Assembly: GCA_963750255.1 (NCBI GenBank)
Contig: CAVVPZ010000006.1
Coordinates: 310,001-374,000 of the forward strand
DNA: 64,000 nucleotides
Reading direction: 5' to 3'
Source of the DNA: DATLED01 sp963750255
GTDB taxonomy: Bacteria; Actinomycetota; Acidimicrobiia; Acidimicrobiales; CADCTF01
Numbering within the stretch: position 1 is the first letter of the stretch; each line of letters starts with the position of its first letter. This document shows, in pieces, positions 36,906-45,119 of the stretch. The notes beneath the pieces were generated by a model. That model saw only the letters and a list, made by a program, of their open reading frames with translations. It made no database searches and was not told where the DNA came from. The position numbers were made by a program, and so were the translations under genes.

Positions 36906-37889
36906 ATGAGCTTTCCCGAACGCCGCCTCCGCCGCCTCCGCCGCACGCCGGCGATGCGCCGCCTCGTGGCCGAGACCCGGCTTTCGGTCGACGACCTCGT
37001 GGCCCCGTTGTTCGTTCGCGAAGGCGTCGATCAGCCCGAGCCGATTCTCTCCTTGCCGGGCCAGTTCCAACACACCCGCGAGTCGCTGCGCAAGGAGGTG
37101 CGCGCCCTCGCCGATCTCGGCGTGCCCGCCATCGTCCTCTTCGGTGTGCCCGCCGACAAGGACGCCACCGGCAGCGGCGCATGGGACCATGACGGCATTG
37201 TCCAACTCGCCTTGCGCGACCTGCGCGACGAGGTGGGTGACGGTGTGGTGTTGATGGCCGACCTCTGCCTCGACGAGTACACCGACCACGGCCACTGCGG
37301 CATCGTGACGGCCTCGGGTGAGGTCGACAACGACGCCACCCTCGAGTTGTATGGCCGAGTAGCGGTCGCCCAGGCCGAGGCCGGTGCCGATGTGGTGGCG
37401 CCCAGCGGGATGATGGACGGGCAGGTGGCCGCCATTCGCGACGCGCTCGACGACGCCGGGCACACGACGACGTCGATCCTCGCTTATGCGGCGAAGTACG
37501 CCTCGGCGCTGTACGGACCGTTCCGCGACGCCGTGCAGGTCGAGATCGCCGGCGGAGGCGACCGCAAGGGCTACCAACAAGACCCCCGCAATCGCCGCGA
37601 AGCGCTGTCCGAGGTGTTGGCCGACATCGGCGAAGGGGCCGACATGGTGATGGTGAAGCCCGCCCTCGCCTACCTCGACGTGATCGCCGACGTCCGCCAC
37701 GAGGTCGACGTGCCTGTGGCCGCCTACCACGTGAGCGGCGAATATTCGATGATCAAGGCTGCGGCCGAGCGGGGCTGGATCGACGGTCCCGCAGTAGCGC
37801 TCGAACATCTCACCGCCATCAAGCGGGCTGGTGCCGACGTCATTCTCACCTACCTCGCTCGCGAGATGGCCGAGGTCCTCGGTGGCTGA
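36906..37889 (+). CDS. hemB: Delta-aminolevulinic acid dehydratase (porphobilinogen synthase)
   Basis: Predicted protein of 327 residues. HemB condenses two 5-aminolevulinates to porphobilinogen. The metal region DLCLDEYTDHGHCG keeps two of the three Zn-binding Cys positions, with Asp in the middle one. The active-site Lys motifs are ILAYAAKYAS (first Lys) and VMVKPALAYLD (Schiff-base Lys). The SGEYSMIKAAAERGW segment is conserved. It overlaps the hemL start by 8 bases, so hemB-hemL are one unit. Confidence 0.93.
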   Translation: MSFPERRLRRLRRTPAMRRLVAETRLSVDDLVAPLFVREGVDQPEPILSLPGQFQHTRESLRKEVRALADLGVPAIVLFGVPADKDATGSGAWDHDGIVQLALRDLRDEVGDGVVLMADLCLDEYTDHGHCGIVTASGEVDNDATLELYGRVAVAQAEAGADVVAPSGMMDGQVAAIRDALDDAGHTTTSILAYAAKYASALYGPFRDAVQVEIAGGGDRKGYQQDPRNRREALSEVLADIGEGADMVMVKPALAYLDVIADVRHEVDVPVAAYHVSGEYSMIKAAAERGWIDGPAVALEHLTAIKRAGADVILTYLAREMAEVLGG

Positions 37890-39144
37890 GGTGACCAACG
37901 ACGAGTTGTTCAAACGGGCCGGCGAAGCGATCCCCGGCGGCGTCAACTCACCCGTGCGCGCCTTCCGCTCGGTCGGAGGCACGCCCTACTTCGTGGCCCG
38001 GGGCGCGGGTGCCTACGTGTGGGACGTGGAGGGCCGGCGCTACCTCGACTACGTGCAGTCCTACGGAGCGTCGATTCTCGGCCACGCCCACCCCGCGGTC
38101 GTCGACGCCATCCGGTCGGCGGCACTCGACGGCACCACGTTCGGCGCGCCGACCGAGCGCGAGGTGCTGTTGGCCGAGGCCATCAGTGCACGCATCGGGC
38201 CGGGCTGCGATCTGGTCCGGCTGGTGTCGAGTGGCACCGAGGCGACGATGAGCGCGGTTCGCCTCGCCCGGGGGTTCACCGGGCGCGACCGCATCGTGAT
38301 GTTCGAGGGCTGCTACCACGGCCACAGCGACGGACTGCTGGCCGCCGGCGGAAGCGGCATGGCCACTCTCGGCCTTCCCGCCAGCGCAGGCGTGGCCAAA
38401 GGCGCCGTTGCCGACACCATCGTCGTTCCCTACAACGTGGTGCCCGCCATCGGCGACGACGTGGCCTGTGTGATCGTCGAACCGATCGCCGCCAACATGG
38501 GCCTCGTCGCACCCGCACCCGGGTTCCTTGAAGGGCTCCGGGCCGCGTGCGACGCCGCCGGCGCGTTGTTGATCTTCGACGAGGTCATCACCGGCTTCCG
38601 CCTCGCTCGGGGCGGCGCAGCCGAGTTCACCGGTGTTCGCCCCGACCTGTGGACCTTCGGCAAGGTCATCGGCGGCGGATTGCCGTTGGCCGCCTTTGCC
38701 GGTCGAAGCGACGTGATGGAGCAACTGGCGCCCCTCGGGCCTGTGTATCAAGCGGGCACGTTGTCGGGAAACCCGTTGGCCACCGCGGCTGGCCTCGCCG
38801 TGCTCGACCACCTCGACGATGCCGCCTACAAGATGCTGGCGGGCCGGGCGGCTGAGCTCGGCCCCATGCTGGCCGCGGTTCTCGGCGAGGTCACACCGGT
38901 CCAGGTCCCTGTGGTCGGCCCCTTGGTCGGACTCTTTTTTTCGTCGGATCCCGTCGTCGATTACGGCGGGGCGAAGTCGTCGGCCGACACCGGCTGGTAC
39001 GCCCGCTTCTTCCGTTCGATGCTCGAGCGCAGCGTGGCCTTTGCCCCCGGGGCGTACGAGGTCATGTTCCCGTCGTTGGCCCACACCTGGGACGACATCG
39101 AGCGGACTGTCGACCTCGCCCGCGCCGCCATCGCCGTCGCCTGA
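37882..39144 (+). CDS. hemL: Glutamate-1-semialdehyde 2,1-aminomutase
   Basis: Predicted PLP enzyme of 420 residues that converts glutamate-1-semialdehyde to 5-aminolevulinate. It shows GGVNSPVRAFRSVGG, the GTEATMSAVRLAR segment, YHGHSDGLL, FDEVITGFR and the PLP Lys in TFGKVIGGGLP (Lys261). The start is GTG 37882, with GTG 37891 possible. It uses the HemA product and together with hemB completes the early heme pathway in this window. Confidence 0.92.
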   Translation: MAEVTNDELFKRAGEAIPGGVNSPVRAFRSVGGTPYFVARGAGAYVWDVEGRRYLDYVQSYGASILGHAHPAVVDAIRSAALDGTTFGAPTEREVLLAEAISARIGPGCDLVRLVSSGTEATMSAVRLARGFTGRDRIVMFEGCYHGHSDGLLAAGGSGMATLGLPASAGVAKGAVADTIVVPYNVVPAIGDDVACVIVEPIAANMGLVAPAPGFLEGLRAACDAAGALLIFDEVITGFRLARGGAAEFTGVRPDLWTFGKVIGGGLPLAAFAGRSDVMEQLAPLGPVYQAGTLSGNPLATAAGLAVLDHLDDAAYKMLAGRAAELGPMLAAVLGEVTPVQVPVVGPLVGLFFSSDPVVDYGGAKSSADTGWYARFFRSMLERSVAFAPGAYEVMFPSLAHTWDDIERTVDLARAAIAVA

Positions 39145-39170
39145 GGCCCCGCGTCGGGCAGGATGCGCAC

Positions 39171-39722
39171 ATGAGCGGGTACCGCAAGATCGGATTTTTG
39201 GCCGACACGCACTCCAACAAGCCCGACGGCAGTGACCTGCCCGATGCGGTGCTGGCAGCGTTCAAAGGTGTCGACCTGATCGTCCACCTCGGCGATGTGG
39301 GTCGCAAGGGGATCCTCGATCGACTCGGCGAGGTCGCACCCGTATGGGTGCCCTTTGGCGACGACAAGGGTTACGTGCCGCACCTGTCGCGCGACGACGA
39401 TCCGATCAAGGTCATCGAAGGAGCCAAGGGGACGCAGGTCGGCCTCGTGTTCAACCTCACCAAGCCCGACAAGAAGATCGGCGTCGACGGCACCTCGATC
39501 ACCTACGACGACGGAGCGTTGCCGGCGCTGCTCCAGCGGCGCTTCAAACAGCCCGTCGACGTCGTCGCCTTCGGCGGCACGCACGTCGCCCACGCCGAAG
39601 ATCGAGACGGCGTGTTGTTCGTCAACCCCGGCAGCCCCACCCTGCCCTCCGACGAAGCCGCCTCGGTCGCCGTCGTCGACCTGACGAGCGCCAAGCCCAA
39701 GGCCAAGCTCATCCGCCTCTGA
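39171..39722 (+). CDS. Metallophosphoesterase (YfcE/MJ0936-like)
   Basis: Predicted protein of 183 residues. Metal-binding motifs are FLADTHSN (D-x-H), IVHLGDVG (GD), GGTHVAH (GH-like) and VNPGSPTLP. The usual GNCD is replaced by FGDDKG, so the third motif is atypical. Members hydrolyse phosphodiesters or phosphorylated small molecules with Mn or Ni. It follows hemL by 26 bases and may be read from the same transcript. The downstream gap carries the first copy of the 105-bp repeat. Confidence 0.8.
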   Translation: MSGYRKIGFLADTHSNKPDGSDLPDAVLAAFKGVDLIVHLGDVGRKGILDRLGEVAPVWVPFGDDKGYVPHLSRDDDPIKVIEGAKGTQVGLVFNLTKPDKKIGVDGTSITYDDGALPALLQRRFKQPVDVVAFGGTHVAHAEDRDGVLFVNPGSPTLPSDEAASVAVVDLTSAKPKAKLIRL

Positions 39723-39757
39723 CGCCCACCGCCGCCGTCCCCATCCGACCCCACACC

Positions 39758-39862
39758 CGTTGGTGTGGCCGTTCCGGTCGTTCCAACCCGTTGGTGTGGC
39801 CATTGCGGCCGCCGTTTCGGCCACGACAACGGGATGGAGCAGCCGTTTCGGCCACACCAACG
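39758..39862 (+). repeat. 105-bp dyad element, copy 1
   Basis: Four 13-14-bp units alternate with three 17-base spacers. Units 1 and 2 are direct copies of CGTTGGTGTGGCC (39758 and 39789). Units 3 and 4 are inverted copies (39819-39831 and 39849-39862). The outer arms pair perfectly over 14 bp, so the whole element can fold as one long hairpin. The second copy at 42843 matches at 95 of 105 bases by my manual alignment. Confidence 0.85.
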
Positions 39863-39880
39863 CAGCGCATGGACAGGTGC

Positions 39881-39898
39881 TATCGTGATATCACGATA
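39881..39898. promoter_or_regulatory. Perfect 18-bp palindrome, probable operator of the RHH regulator
   Basis: TATCGTGAT/ATCACGATA is a perfect palindrome 40 bases upstream of the RHH gene start (39938). RHH proteins of TA modules autoregulate at such sites. Confidence 0.6.
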
Positions 39899-39937
39899 AC
39901 TGGCTGAGGCGAAGCCCGGCCGGAGGGAGATGCAAAC

Positions 39938-40165
39938 GTGGCCAAGACCAAGAACGTGCTCTTGCGACTCGATCCGGATCTGGCGGCCCAACTGCAGGCG
40001 ATCGCCGACGTGGAGGAGCGCCCGATGTCCGAGGTGGTGCGCGAAGCCATCAGGTCGCTCGTCGAAGCCCGCCGTCGCGACGAGGACTTCCAACGCCGTC
40101 TTCGCGACAGCGCTCGCCAACACGGGCGAACGATTCGGGCCCTCAAGGCAGCCGAAGATGGCTGA
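39938..40165 (+). CDS. Ribbon-helix-helix (CopG/Arc-type) DNA-binding protein, antitoxin-like
   Basis: Predicted protein of 75 residues from a GTG at 39938 with a strong ribosome-binding site (GGAGGGAGA). The beta strand KNVLLRLDPDLAAQLQAIAD and helices RPMSEVVREAIRSLVEARRR are a textbook RHH fold, which dimerises to bind palindromic DNA. The perfect palindrome just upstream is the natural operator. It overlaps the next gene, a Doc-like protein, by 8 bases, the usual antitoxin-toxin order. Confidence 0.82.
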   Translation: MAKTKNVLLRLDPDLAAQLQAIADVEERPMSEVVREAIRSLVEARRRDEDFQRRLRDSARQHGRTIRALKAAEDG

Positions 40166-41043
40166 ACGGGCTCATATCGACGAAGCGACTCTGTTGTGGG
40201 CGGCAGCCGTCGTCGGTCGGGTCGATCCGGTCGCGGCCGCGAACGGGGTCGATGTCGACGCCCTTGTTCGGGTGGTGACGGCGGCCGACGACGCGCCGGA
40301 CCCGCTCAGCACGGCAGCGGGAGTTCTGTTTAACCTGATCACCTCACGCCCGTTCCCGTCATCCAACGCGGCCATCGGCTGGCTGGCAGCGACCGAGTTG
40401 CTGGCCAGGGTCGGCTGCCGTGTGGTCGTGTCGAGCGAGACTGTCGTGAGCTTGTGCGATGCGGTTCGCGACGGCTGCCGAACCGAGGACCAGGTGGCCG
40501 CATCGTTGCGATCGTGGATGGTGGTCGCCGGGACGGCGTGCCCGGTCTGCGGGCGGAGGGTTTACGCCAACGCCTCCGGTGCCCGGCGGACGAGTATGCC
40601 GGGCTCAGCGAGATTCGAGCTCACGGCTCGATGCGCCTTCGAACATCGAGTGCACGACAAGCTCGGCCGCGCGATCGCCCGCCCTTTCGAACCATCGCCC
40701 GAGTCCCGTCAGCCCGTCTTGGCTCGGGGGGCCTGTGGCTCGCTCCTCATCGCCGGCCCGGACGGCGCGGGCGTGGGTGGTCAGCCCGTGTTCGTTCGAC
40801 CCGACGACGCTCCGCGTCGCCGAGGTGATTGACGTGCGGCCCGGTGATCTCGTCGGTCGCTGGGATCGATTGCTCGAACGGTCGACGACGGCCGGTTACC
40901 TCGCCCGTGGGGCGTTTGTCGTCGGCGACGACGGCCGTGTCGACGTTCTTGCGCTCGAGAGCCACGTTCGTGCCGCCAGCCGAGACATCGAGGCGATGCG
41001 GCACCCCCATCTCGTCGGCGCGTCGGCGGGCGGTCATGGCTGA
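40158..41043 (+). CDS. Degenerate Doc/Fic-like domain protein with zinc-ribbon-like centre, one frameshift
   Basis: Predicted protein of about 294 residues. Residues ~45-115 follow the Doc fold: AAGVLFNLITSRPFPSSNAA, then LAATELLARVGCRVVV and VVSLCDAVRDG. The catalytic Fic motif HPFx(D/E)GNxR is reduced to RPFPSSNAAIG, losing His, Lys and Arg, so AMP or phosphate transfer is unlikely. A CPVCGRR...CAFEHRVH segment (~130-165) could bind zinc. After a +1 shift near 40760 the tail reads VGRWDRLLERSTTAGYLARG. It may be two genes, with the second starting near 40834. The stop overlaps the ABC gene (41036). Confidence 0.55.
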
Positions 41044-42827
41044 GACGGTCCTGCGGGTGCGCGGCGTGTCGCACTCGTTCGGGGAGGTGCGGGCGCTCCG
41101 GGGAGTGAACCTCGAGGTCCGAGCGGGGGAAGTGGTGGCATTGCTCGGACCGAACGGCGCAGGCAAGACCACGTTGGTTCGAATCGTGTCGACGCTCATC
41201 CACGCCGACGAAGGCCAAGTCTCCGTCGCCGGGACCGACGTCGCCTCCGAACCGTCCATTGCCCGGAGCCACCTCGGCTTGGCCGGGCAGTTCGCCTCGA
41301 TGGACGAGGTGTTGACCGGTCGCGAAAACCTTCGGCTGATCGGCCGTCTCTATGGCATCGCGGCTGTCGAATGCCACCGCCGGGTCGACGCGTTGCTCGC
41401 GTCACTCGACCTCGCCAGCGCCGCTGATCGCCGCGTCGCCACCTACTCGGGTGGCATGCGCCGCCGTCTCGACCTCGGCGCAACGCTGATCGCGGAACCG
41501 TCCCTGTTGCTCCTCGACGAACCGACGACCGGCCTCGACCCGGCCGCTCGACTCGAGATCTGGGATGTGATCGAGGAACTGGCCGCACGAGGTGCAGCGA
41601 TTCTGCTCACGAGCCAGAACCTCGAGGAGGTGGAACGTCTCGCTGACCGGGTTGTCGTACTCGACGGCGAGGTCGTGGCCGAGGGGCACCCGCAAGAACT
41701 GCAGCGCCGCTTCGGAGGACAGGTGGTCGAGGTTGGGGTGGATGGCGACGATGCCCTCGACGCGGCGGCACGGGTTCTTTCCGCCTCGGGGCTCTCGGTG
41801 CGAGTCGAGCCCGCTCGTCGGCGCGTCACCGCCCCGACCGGAGGCTCTCTGGCGGCGGCTGTGGACGCGGCGAGCGAGTTGATCGCCGCTGACGTTGCGC
41901 CGAGCTTGTTCGCGCTAAAGGAGCCCCAGTCTGGAGGAAGCGTTTCTGACGATCACTGGCAAGACCACGGTGCAATCGAAGGACGACGCCGGTCGGACTC
42001 GACAAGAGGCGCTGCATGCCTTGAGCGGCTGGGGGCTCGCCGACGCAGAGCGACCGGTCCTCCGCCGGTCGTTTTCGCGGGACGTCGCCGTCATGGTCGG
42101 TCGGGACGTGCGACGACTGCGGCGCTCGCCGCAGACGTTGTTCTTCGCGTCGGTTCAACCGGTGTTGTTCGTACTCGGTCTGACCGCCGTGTTCGGCACG
42201 CTGGTCGAGTCCGTTCTCGGCCAGCGCTACATCCAATTCCTCCTCCCGGGGGCGTTGGTCATGCAGGTCGCACTGGCGGCCGGAACCACCGGGGTCGGTT
42301 TGGCCTCAGATCTACAGGACGGGATCATCGACCGATTCCGGAGCCTGCCGATGTCGCCGCTCGCGGTGCTGATTGGGCGGACCACCACCGACTTGATCCG
42401 CAACGTGGCTGCGATTGCCGTGATGGTTGCCGCCGGTTTCGTACTCGGGTTCGAGCCCGGCGGCGGGTATCTCAGAAGTGCGATGGCGGTCGCGCTCGCT
42501 CTGACTTTCGGATATGCCGCCATCTGGGTGTTTGCCGCCGTCGGCCTGGCCGTCAAGGATCCGCAAGCCGCCACATTTCTCGGCTTCGCCCCGGTCCTGC
42601 TCTTCGTCTATCTGTCGAGCGCGTGGGTTCCGATCGACACGATGAGTGCGGCGGTGCGCGGTTTCGCTCGCCACCAGCCCCTCAACGTCACCATCGAGGC
42701 GGTGCGGGGACTGGCCAACGGGACAAGCGCCACGGGTTCGATCCTTCAATCCCTGGCGTGGTCGGGCGCACTCATCGTCGCCTTCGCATGGATCTCGTCG
42801 CGCCAGTTCCGACGGGCCACGTCCTAG
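41036..42827 (+). CDS. ABC-2 type exporter: ATPase and permease (DrrA-DrrB-like), one frameshift, apparently fused
   Basis: The ATPase part (residues 1-~310) has Walker A LLGPNGAGKTT, signature YSGGMRRRLDL, Walker B LLLLDEPTTGLD and a DrrA-like C-terminal domain ending EPSLEEAFLTITG after a +1 correction near 41927 (extra C). In the corrected frame no stop intervenes before the permease part (from ~41970), which has about six hydrophobic helices, including LFFASVQPVLFVLGLTAVFG and FLLPGALVMQVALAAG. DrrAB-type pairs export drugs or lipids. It is either a true fusion of about 596 residues or two genes whose boundary is hidden by another error, with the permease starting at GTG 41970. Confidence 0.72.
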
Positions 42828-42842
42828 GTCCGTCCCCCACCA

Positions 42843-42947
42843 CGTTGGTGTGGCCGTTCGGGTCGCTCCAACCCGTTGGTGTGGCCCTGGCGGCCGCCGT
42901 TTCGGCCACGACAACGAGATTGAGCAGCCTCTTCGGCCACGGCAACG
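42843..42947 (+). repeat. 105-bp dyad element, copy 2
   Basis: It has the same 14-17-13-17-13-17-14 architecture and length as copy 1. Units lie at 42843-42856, 42874-42886, 42904-42916 and 42934-42947. The ten differences are concentrated in the spacers and the last arm. It lies between the permease stop (42827) and the convergent reductase stop (42956). Confidence 0.85.
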
Positions 42948-42955
42948 GGGGAGGG

Positions 42956-44206
42956 CTATTCGGGGGTGACGCGGGCGATGAGGGCGACGGCCTTGTAGGC
43001 GGCCTCGGCCGGACCGAGTTCGTCGGGGCGCAACAGGTTGGCCATGATCCGCAGCACCCACTCCATGAGGGTGCGCGAGTGCATGCCAGTCGAGACGAGG
43101 GCACGCATGAGTTCGGGGCGACCGATGATTTTCACGAACGCCCGGGCCACCTTGTAATAGAGCCCGTAGGTGGCTTGGAGTTCGCGCTCGTAGCGCTGGA
43201 GGGCGAGGCCGTCGCCCGACAACAAAGCGTCGCTGAGCACCGACGCCGCAAGGCGTCCCGTCTCGTAGGCGTAGGCGATGCCTTCGCCATTGAACGGGTT
43301 GATGGCACCACCGGCGTCGCCGGTGACGAGGTAGGTCGGGCCGGCGTGGGGACCGACGGAGAACGCCATCGGTAGCCGGCCGCCGGTGGCCGGGCCGCAC
43401 GACGTCTCGGGTGAGATCTCCCAGGACTTGGGGGCGTAGTCGACGAAGGCGTCCATCAGGTGGGAGGTGTTGACGGCCTTCCACTGGTTGAACGTCGAGA
43501 GCAGGCCGATGCCGACGTTGACCCGTCCGTCGCCCACGGGAAAGATCCATCCGTAGCCGGGCAGGACGTTGCCCGCCTTGTCGCGGATGTCGAGGTGGGA
43601 CTCGATCCACGGCTCGTCGTGGCGAGGCGAGGTGTAGTACCCGCGAATGGCCATGCCCAGCGGGTAGTTGCGGTTGCGCGACGTGCCCAAGGCGCGGCCG
43701 AAGCGCGAGTTGGCGCCGTCGGCCACGACGACGAATCGAGCGCGGACTGCATCGATCCGGCCGCCCTCTGCCTTGCGCTTGATCGTCGCCCCCCGCACGA
43801 GGCCACCCTCGACCAAGGGAGCGATCGCCTCGGACTCCTGCCACAGGGTCGCGCCGGCCTTGACGGCTCGGTCGGCCACCATCTCGTCCAGATCGTGACG
43901 GGTTATCACGTAGCCGTAGTCAGGGAAGTCGGGGTGCGACGGCCACTCGAGTTCGAGCGTGCGGCCGAAGGCCATCGACCGCAGGCCTGTGAAGCGATGC
44001 GCGTCGGCGGCCAGTCGGTCGCCGAGACCCATGTCTTCGAGTTGCTTGACCGAACGGGGCGTGAGGCCATCGCCGCAGGTCTTCTCGCGGGGGTAGCGCT
44101 TCTTCTCGACGAGCAACACGTCGTAGCCGGCCTCGGCCAGCCAATAGGCGCACGAAGCGCCGGAGGGCCCCCCGCCCACCACGAGGACGTCGGGGCGATC
44201 GCTCAT
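42956..44206 (-). CDS. Geranylgeranyl reductase family FAD-dependent oxidoreductase
   Basis: Predicted protein of 416 residues. The FAD motif is VLVVGGGPSGASCAYWLAEA; the family-specific PREKTCGDGLTPR and the late GDAGGAINPFNGEGIAYA bind flavin. Members saturate isoprenoid chains of quinones, chlorophyll or lipids. Here the neighbouring cytochrome bc genes suggest a role in menaquinone tail reduction, or a dehydrogenase feeding the chain (inference). It is followed in transcription by nothing: its stop faces the repeat element. It is co-directional with the cytochrome c gene 14 bases upstream. Confidence 0.82.
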   Translation of the reverse strand: MSDRPDVLVVGGGPSGASCAYWLAEAGYDVLLVEKKRYPREKTCGDGLTPRSVKQLEDMGLGDRLAADAHRFTGLRSMAFGRTLELEWPSHPDFPDYGYVITRHDLDEMVADRAVKAGATLWQESEAIAPLVEGGLVRGATIKRKAEGGRIDAVRARFVVVADGANSRFGRALGTSRNRNYPLGMAIRGYYTSPRHDEPWIESHLDIRDKAGNVLPGYGWIFPVGDGRVNVGIGLLSTFNQWKAVNTSHLMDAFVDYAPKSWEISPETSCGPATGGRLPMAFSVGPHAGPTYLVTGDAGGAINPFNGEGIAYAYETGRLAASVLSDALLSGDGLALQRYERELQATYGLYYKVARAFVKIIGRPELMRALVSTGMHSRTLMEWVLRIMANLLRPDELGPAEAAYKAVALIARVTPE

Positions 44207-44212
44207 GACTCC

Positions 44213-44218
44213 AGTATC
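44213..44218 (-). promoter_or_regulatory. Putative -10 element (GATACT) of the reductase gene
   Basis: On the minus strand GATACT ends 6 bases before the ATG at 44206, inside the 3' end region of the upstream cytochrome c gene. Confidence 0.35.
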
Positions 44219-44220
44219 AG

Positions 44221-44904
44221 TCAGCTACCGGCAGATGCGGAATCGGCTCCCGCCTCAGGGGTCGCCGCCGGATCGCACTCAGGCGGGAGCGGGTCGGCCT
44301 TGCCGTAGTCGACTCGCTCGTGGCAGACGACGGCGATGACCTCGGCATCGGTGAGATCGGGGAAGGCGGGCATGCCGCCGGTGGCGATCTTGCCTGTGGC
44401 CCCGTAGGGCTGACCCTTGACCCCGGCCGAACCGCTGCGGACCCAGGCCACGTGGTCCTTGAAGTCGGGGAACGTCTTCAACACGCCGCCGAGGGCGGGA
44501 CCGACGCCGCCGCCACCCGTCGGACCGTGGCAGCCCGAACAGCCCTGGGCCCGGTACACCGTCTGGCCGACCTGGACGGGTCCCTCGACGGTCGAGGGTC
44601 GCTCGCCGAAGGCGCCGCCGTAGAGGACGGCCCACAACGGCAGCGCCACCAGCACCGGCATGGCCCACGCCGGGACGCGCTGCTTGCGGGGAGGTGACGG
44701 CGGCGGCCCTGTGTACGGCGGCGGCACCGGTTCGCGCGGCGGCTGAGCTCCGCCGCCGCCGGCGGCAGCCGGGGTGGCCGCGGCGGCCGATTCGACCGCG
44801 CTCGACGTGGCGGCGCCCGCGGGTGCCTCGGCCGCCTCGCCGGTCATGGCGGAGCGGCGCTCTTTGGCACGGCGGAGGAGATGTTCAGGTACCTCGGTCA
44901 ACAC
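44221..44904 (-). CDS. Membrane-anchored c-type cytochrome
   Basis: Predicted protein of 227 residues (GTG 44904, or TTG 44901). It starts LTEVPEHLLRRAKERR, has a Pro/Ala-rich cytosolic stretch, one transmembrane helix (WAMPVLVALPLWAVLYGG, ~95-112), then a periplasmic cytochrome c domain with CSGCHG heme site and a distal Met in GGMPAFPDLTD. It probably carries electrons from the bc complex to an oxidase. The N-terminal motif is almost the same as in the cytochrome b C-terminal subunit at 46874. It is divergent from the bc operon across a 215-base regulatory gap. Confidence 0.85.
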   Translation of the reverse strand: MLTEVPEHLLRRAKERRSAMTGEAAEAPAGAATSSAVESAAAATPAAAGGGGAQPPREPVPPPYTGPPPSPPRKQRVPAWAMPVLVALPLWAVLYGGAFGERPSTVEGPVQVGQTVYRAQGCSGCHGPTGGGGVGPALGGVLKTFPDFKDHVAWVRSGSAGVKGQPYGATGKIATGGMPAFPDLTDAEVIAVVCHERVDYGKADPLPPECDPAATPEAGADSASAGS

Positions 44905-45068
44905 ATGCTCCCGACAAACGGGCAGTAGGGACGGGCGAATCGTAGGCGCGGGTCCTCCTGCATCACCAAGACGGTGAGCCAGGCGTGCGGAATGGGAGTC
45001 GTGCGAGGCGCCGTGGTAGAACCGCGGACACACCCCGGGGCGTTCGACCGAAGTACGCCTCGCCCCGG

Positions 45069-45089
45069 TAGAATGTGATTCCGTTCACG
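45069..45089 (+). promoter_or_regulatory. Promoter -10 (TAGAAT) with overlapping CRP/FNR-type site
   Basis: TAGAAT (45069-45074) is a good -10 hexamer. TGTGA-N6-TCACG (45074-45089) matches the CRP-family consensus TGTGAN6TCACA in 9 of 10 positions. It overlaps the expected transcription start, so bound regulator would probably repress. The rest of the 215-base gap shows no further clear site. Confidence 0.5.
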
Positions 45090-45119
45090 AGAGGCAGAGA
45101 AGGGCCAAGGTTCAACGAC

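Noticed and set aside
39758..39862. CRISPR-like array (repeat units at a regular 30-31-base period)
   Set aside because: Only four units, two of them inverted, 13-14 bp long, with the same spacers in both copies and no cas genes. It is a dyad element, not a CRISPR array.
39723..42955. Composite transposon
   Set aside because: The flanking repeats are short dyads without transposase genes or evident target duplications. The island may still be mobile, but a transposon is not supported.
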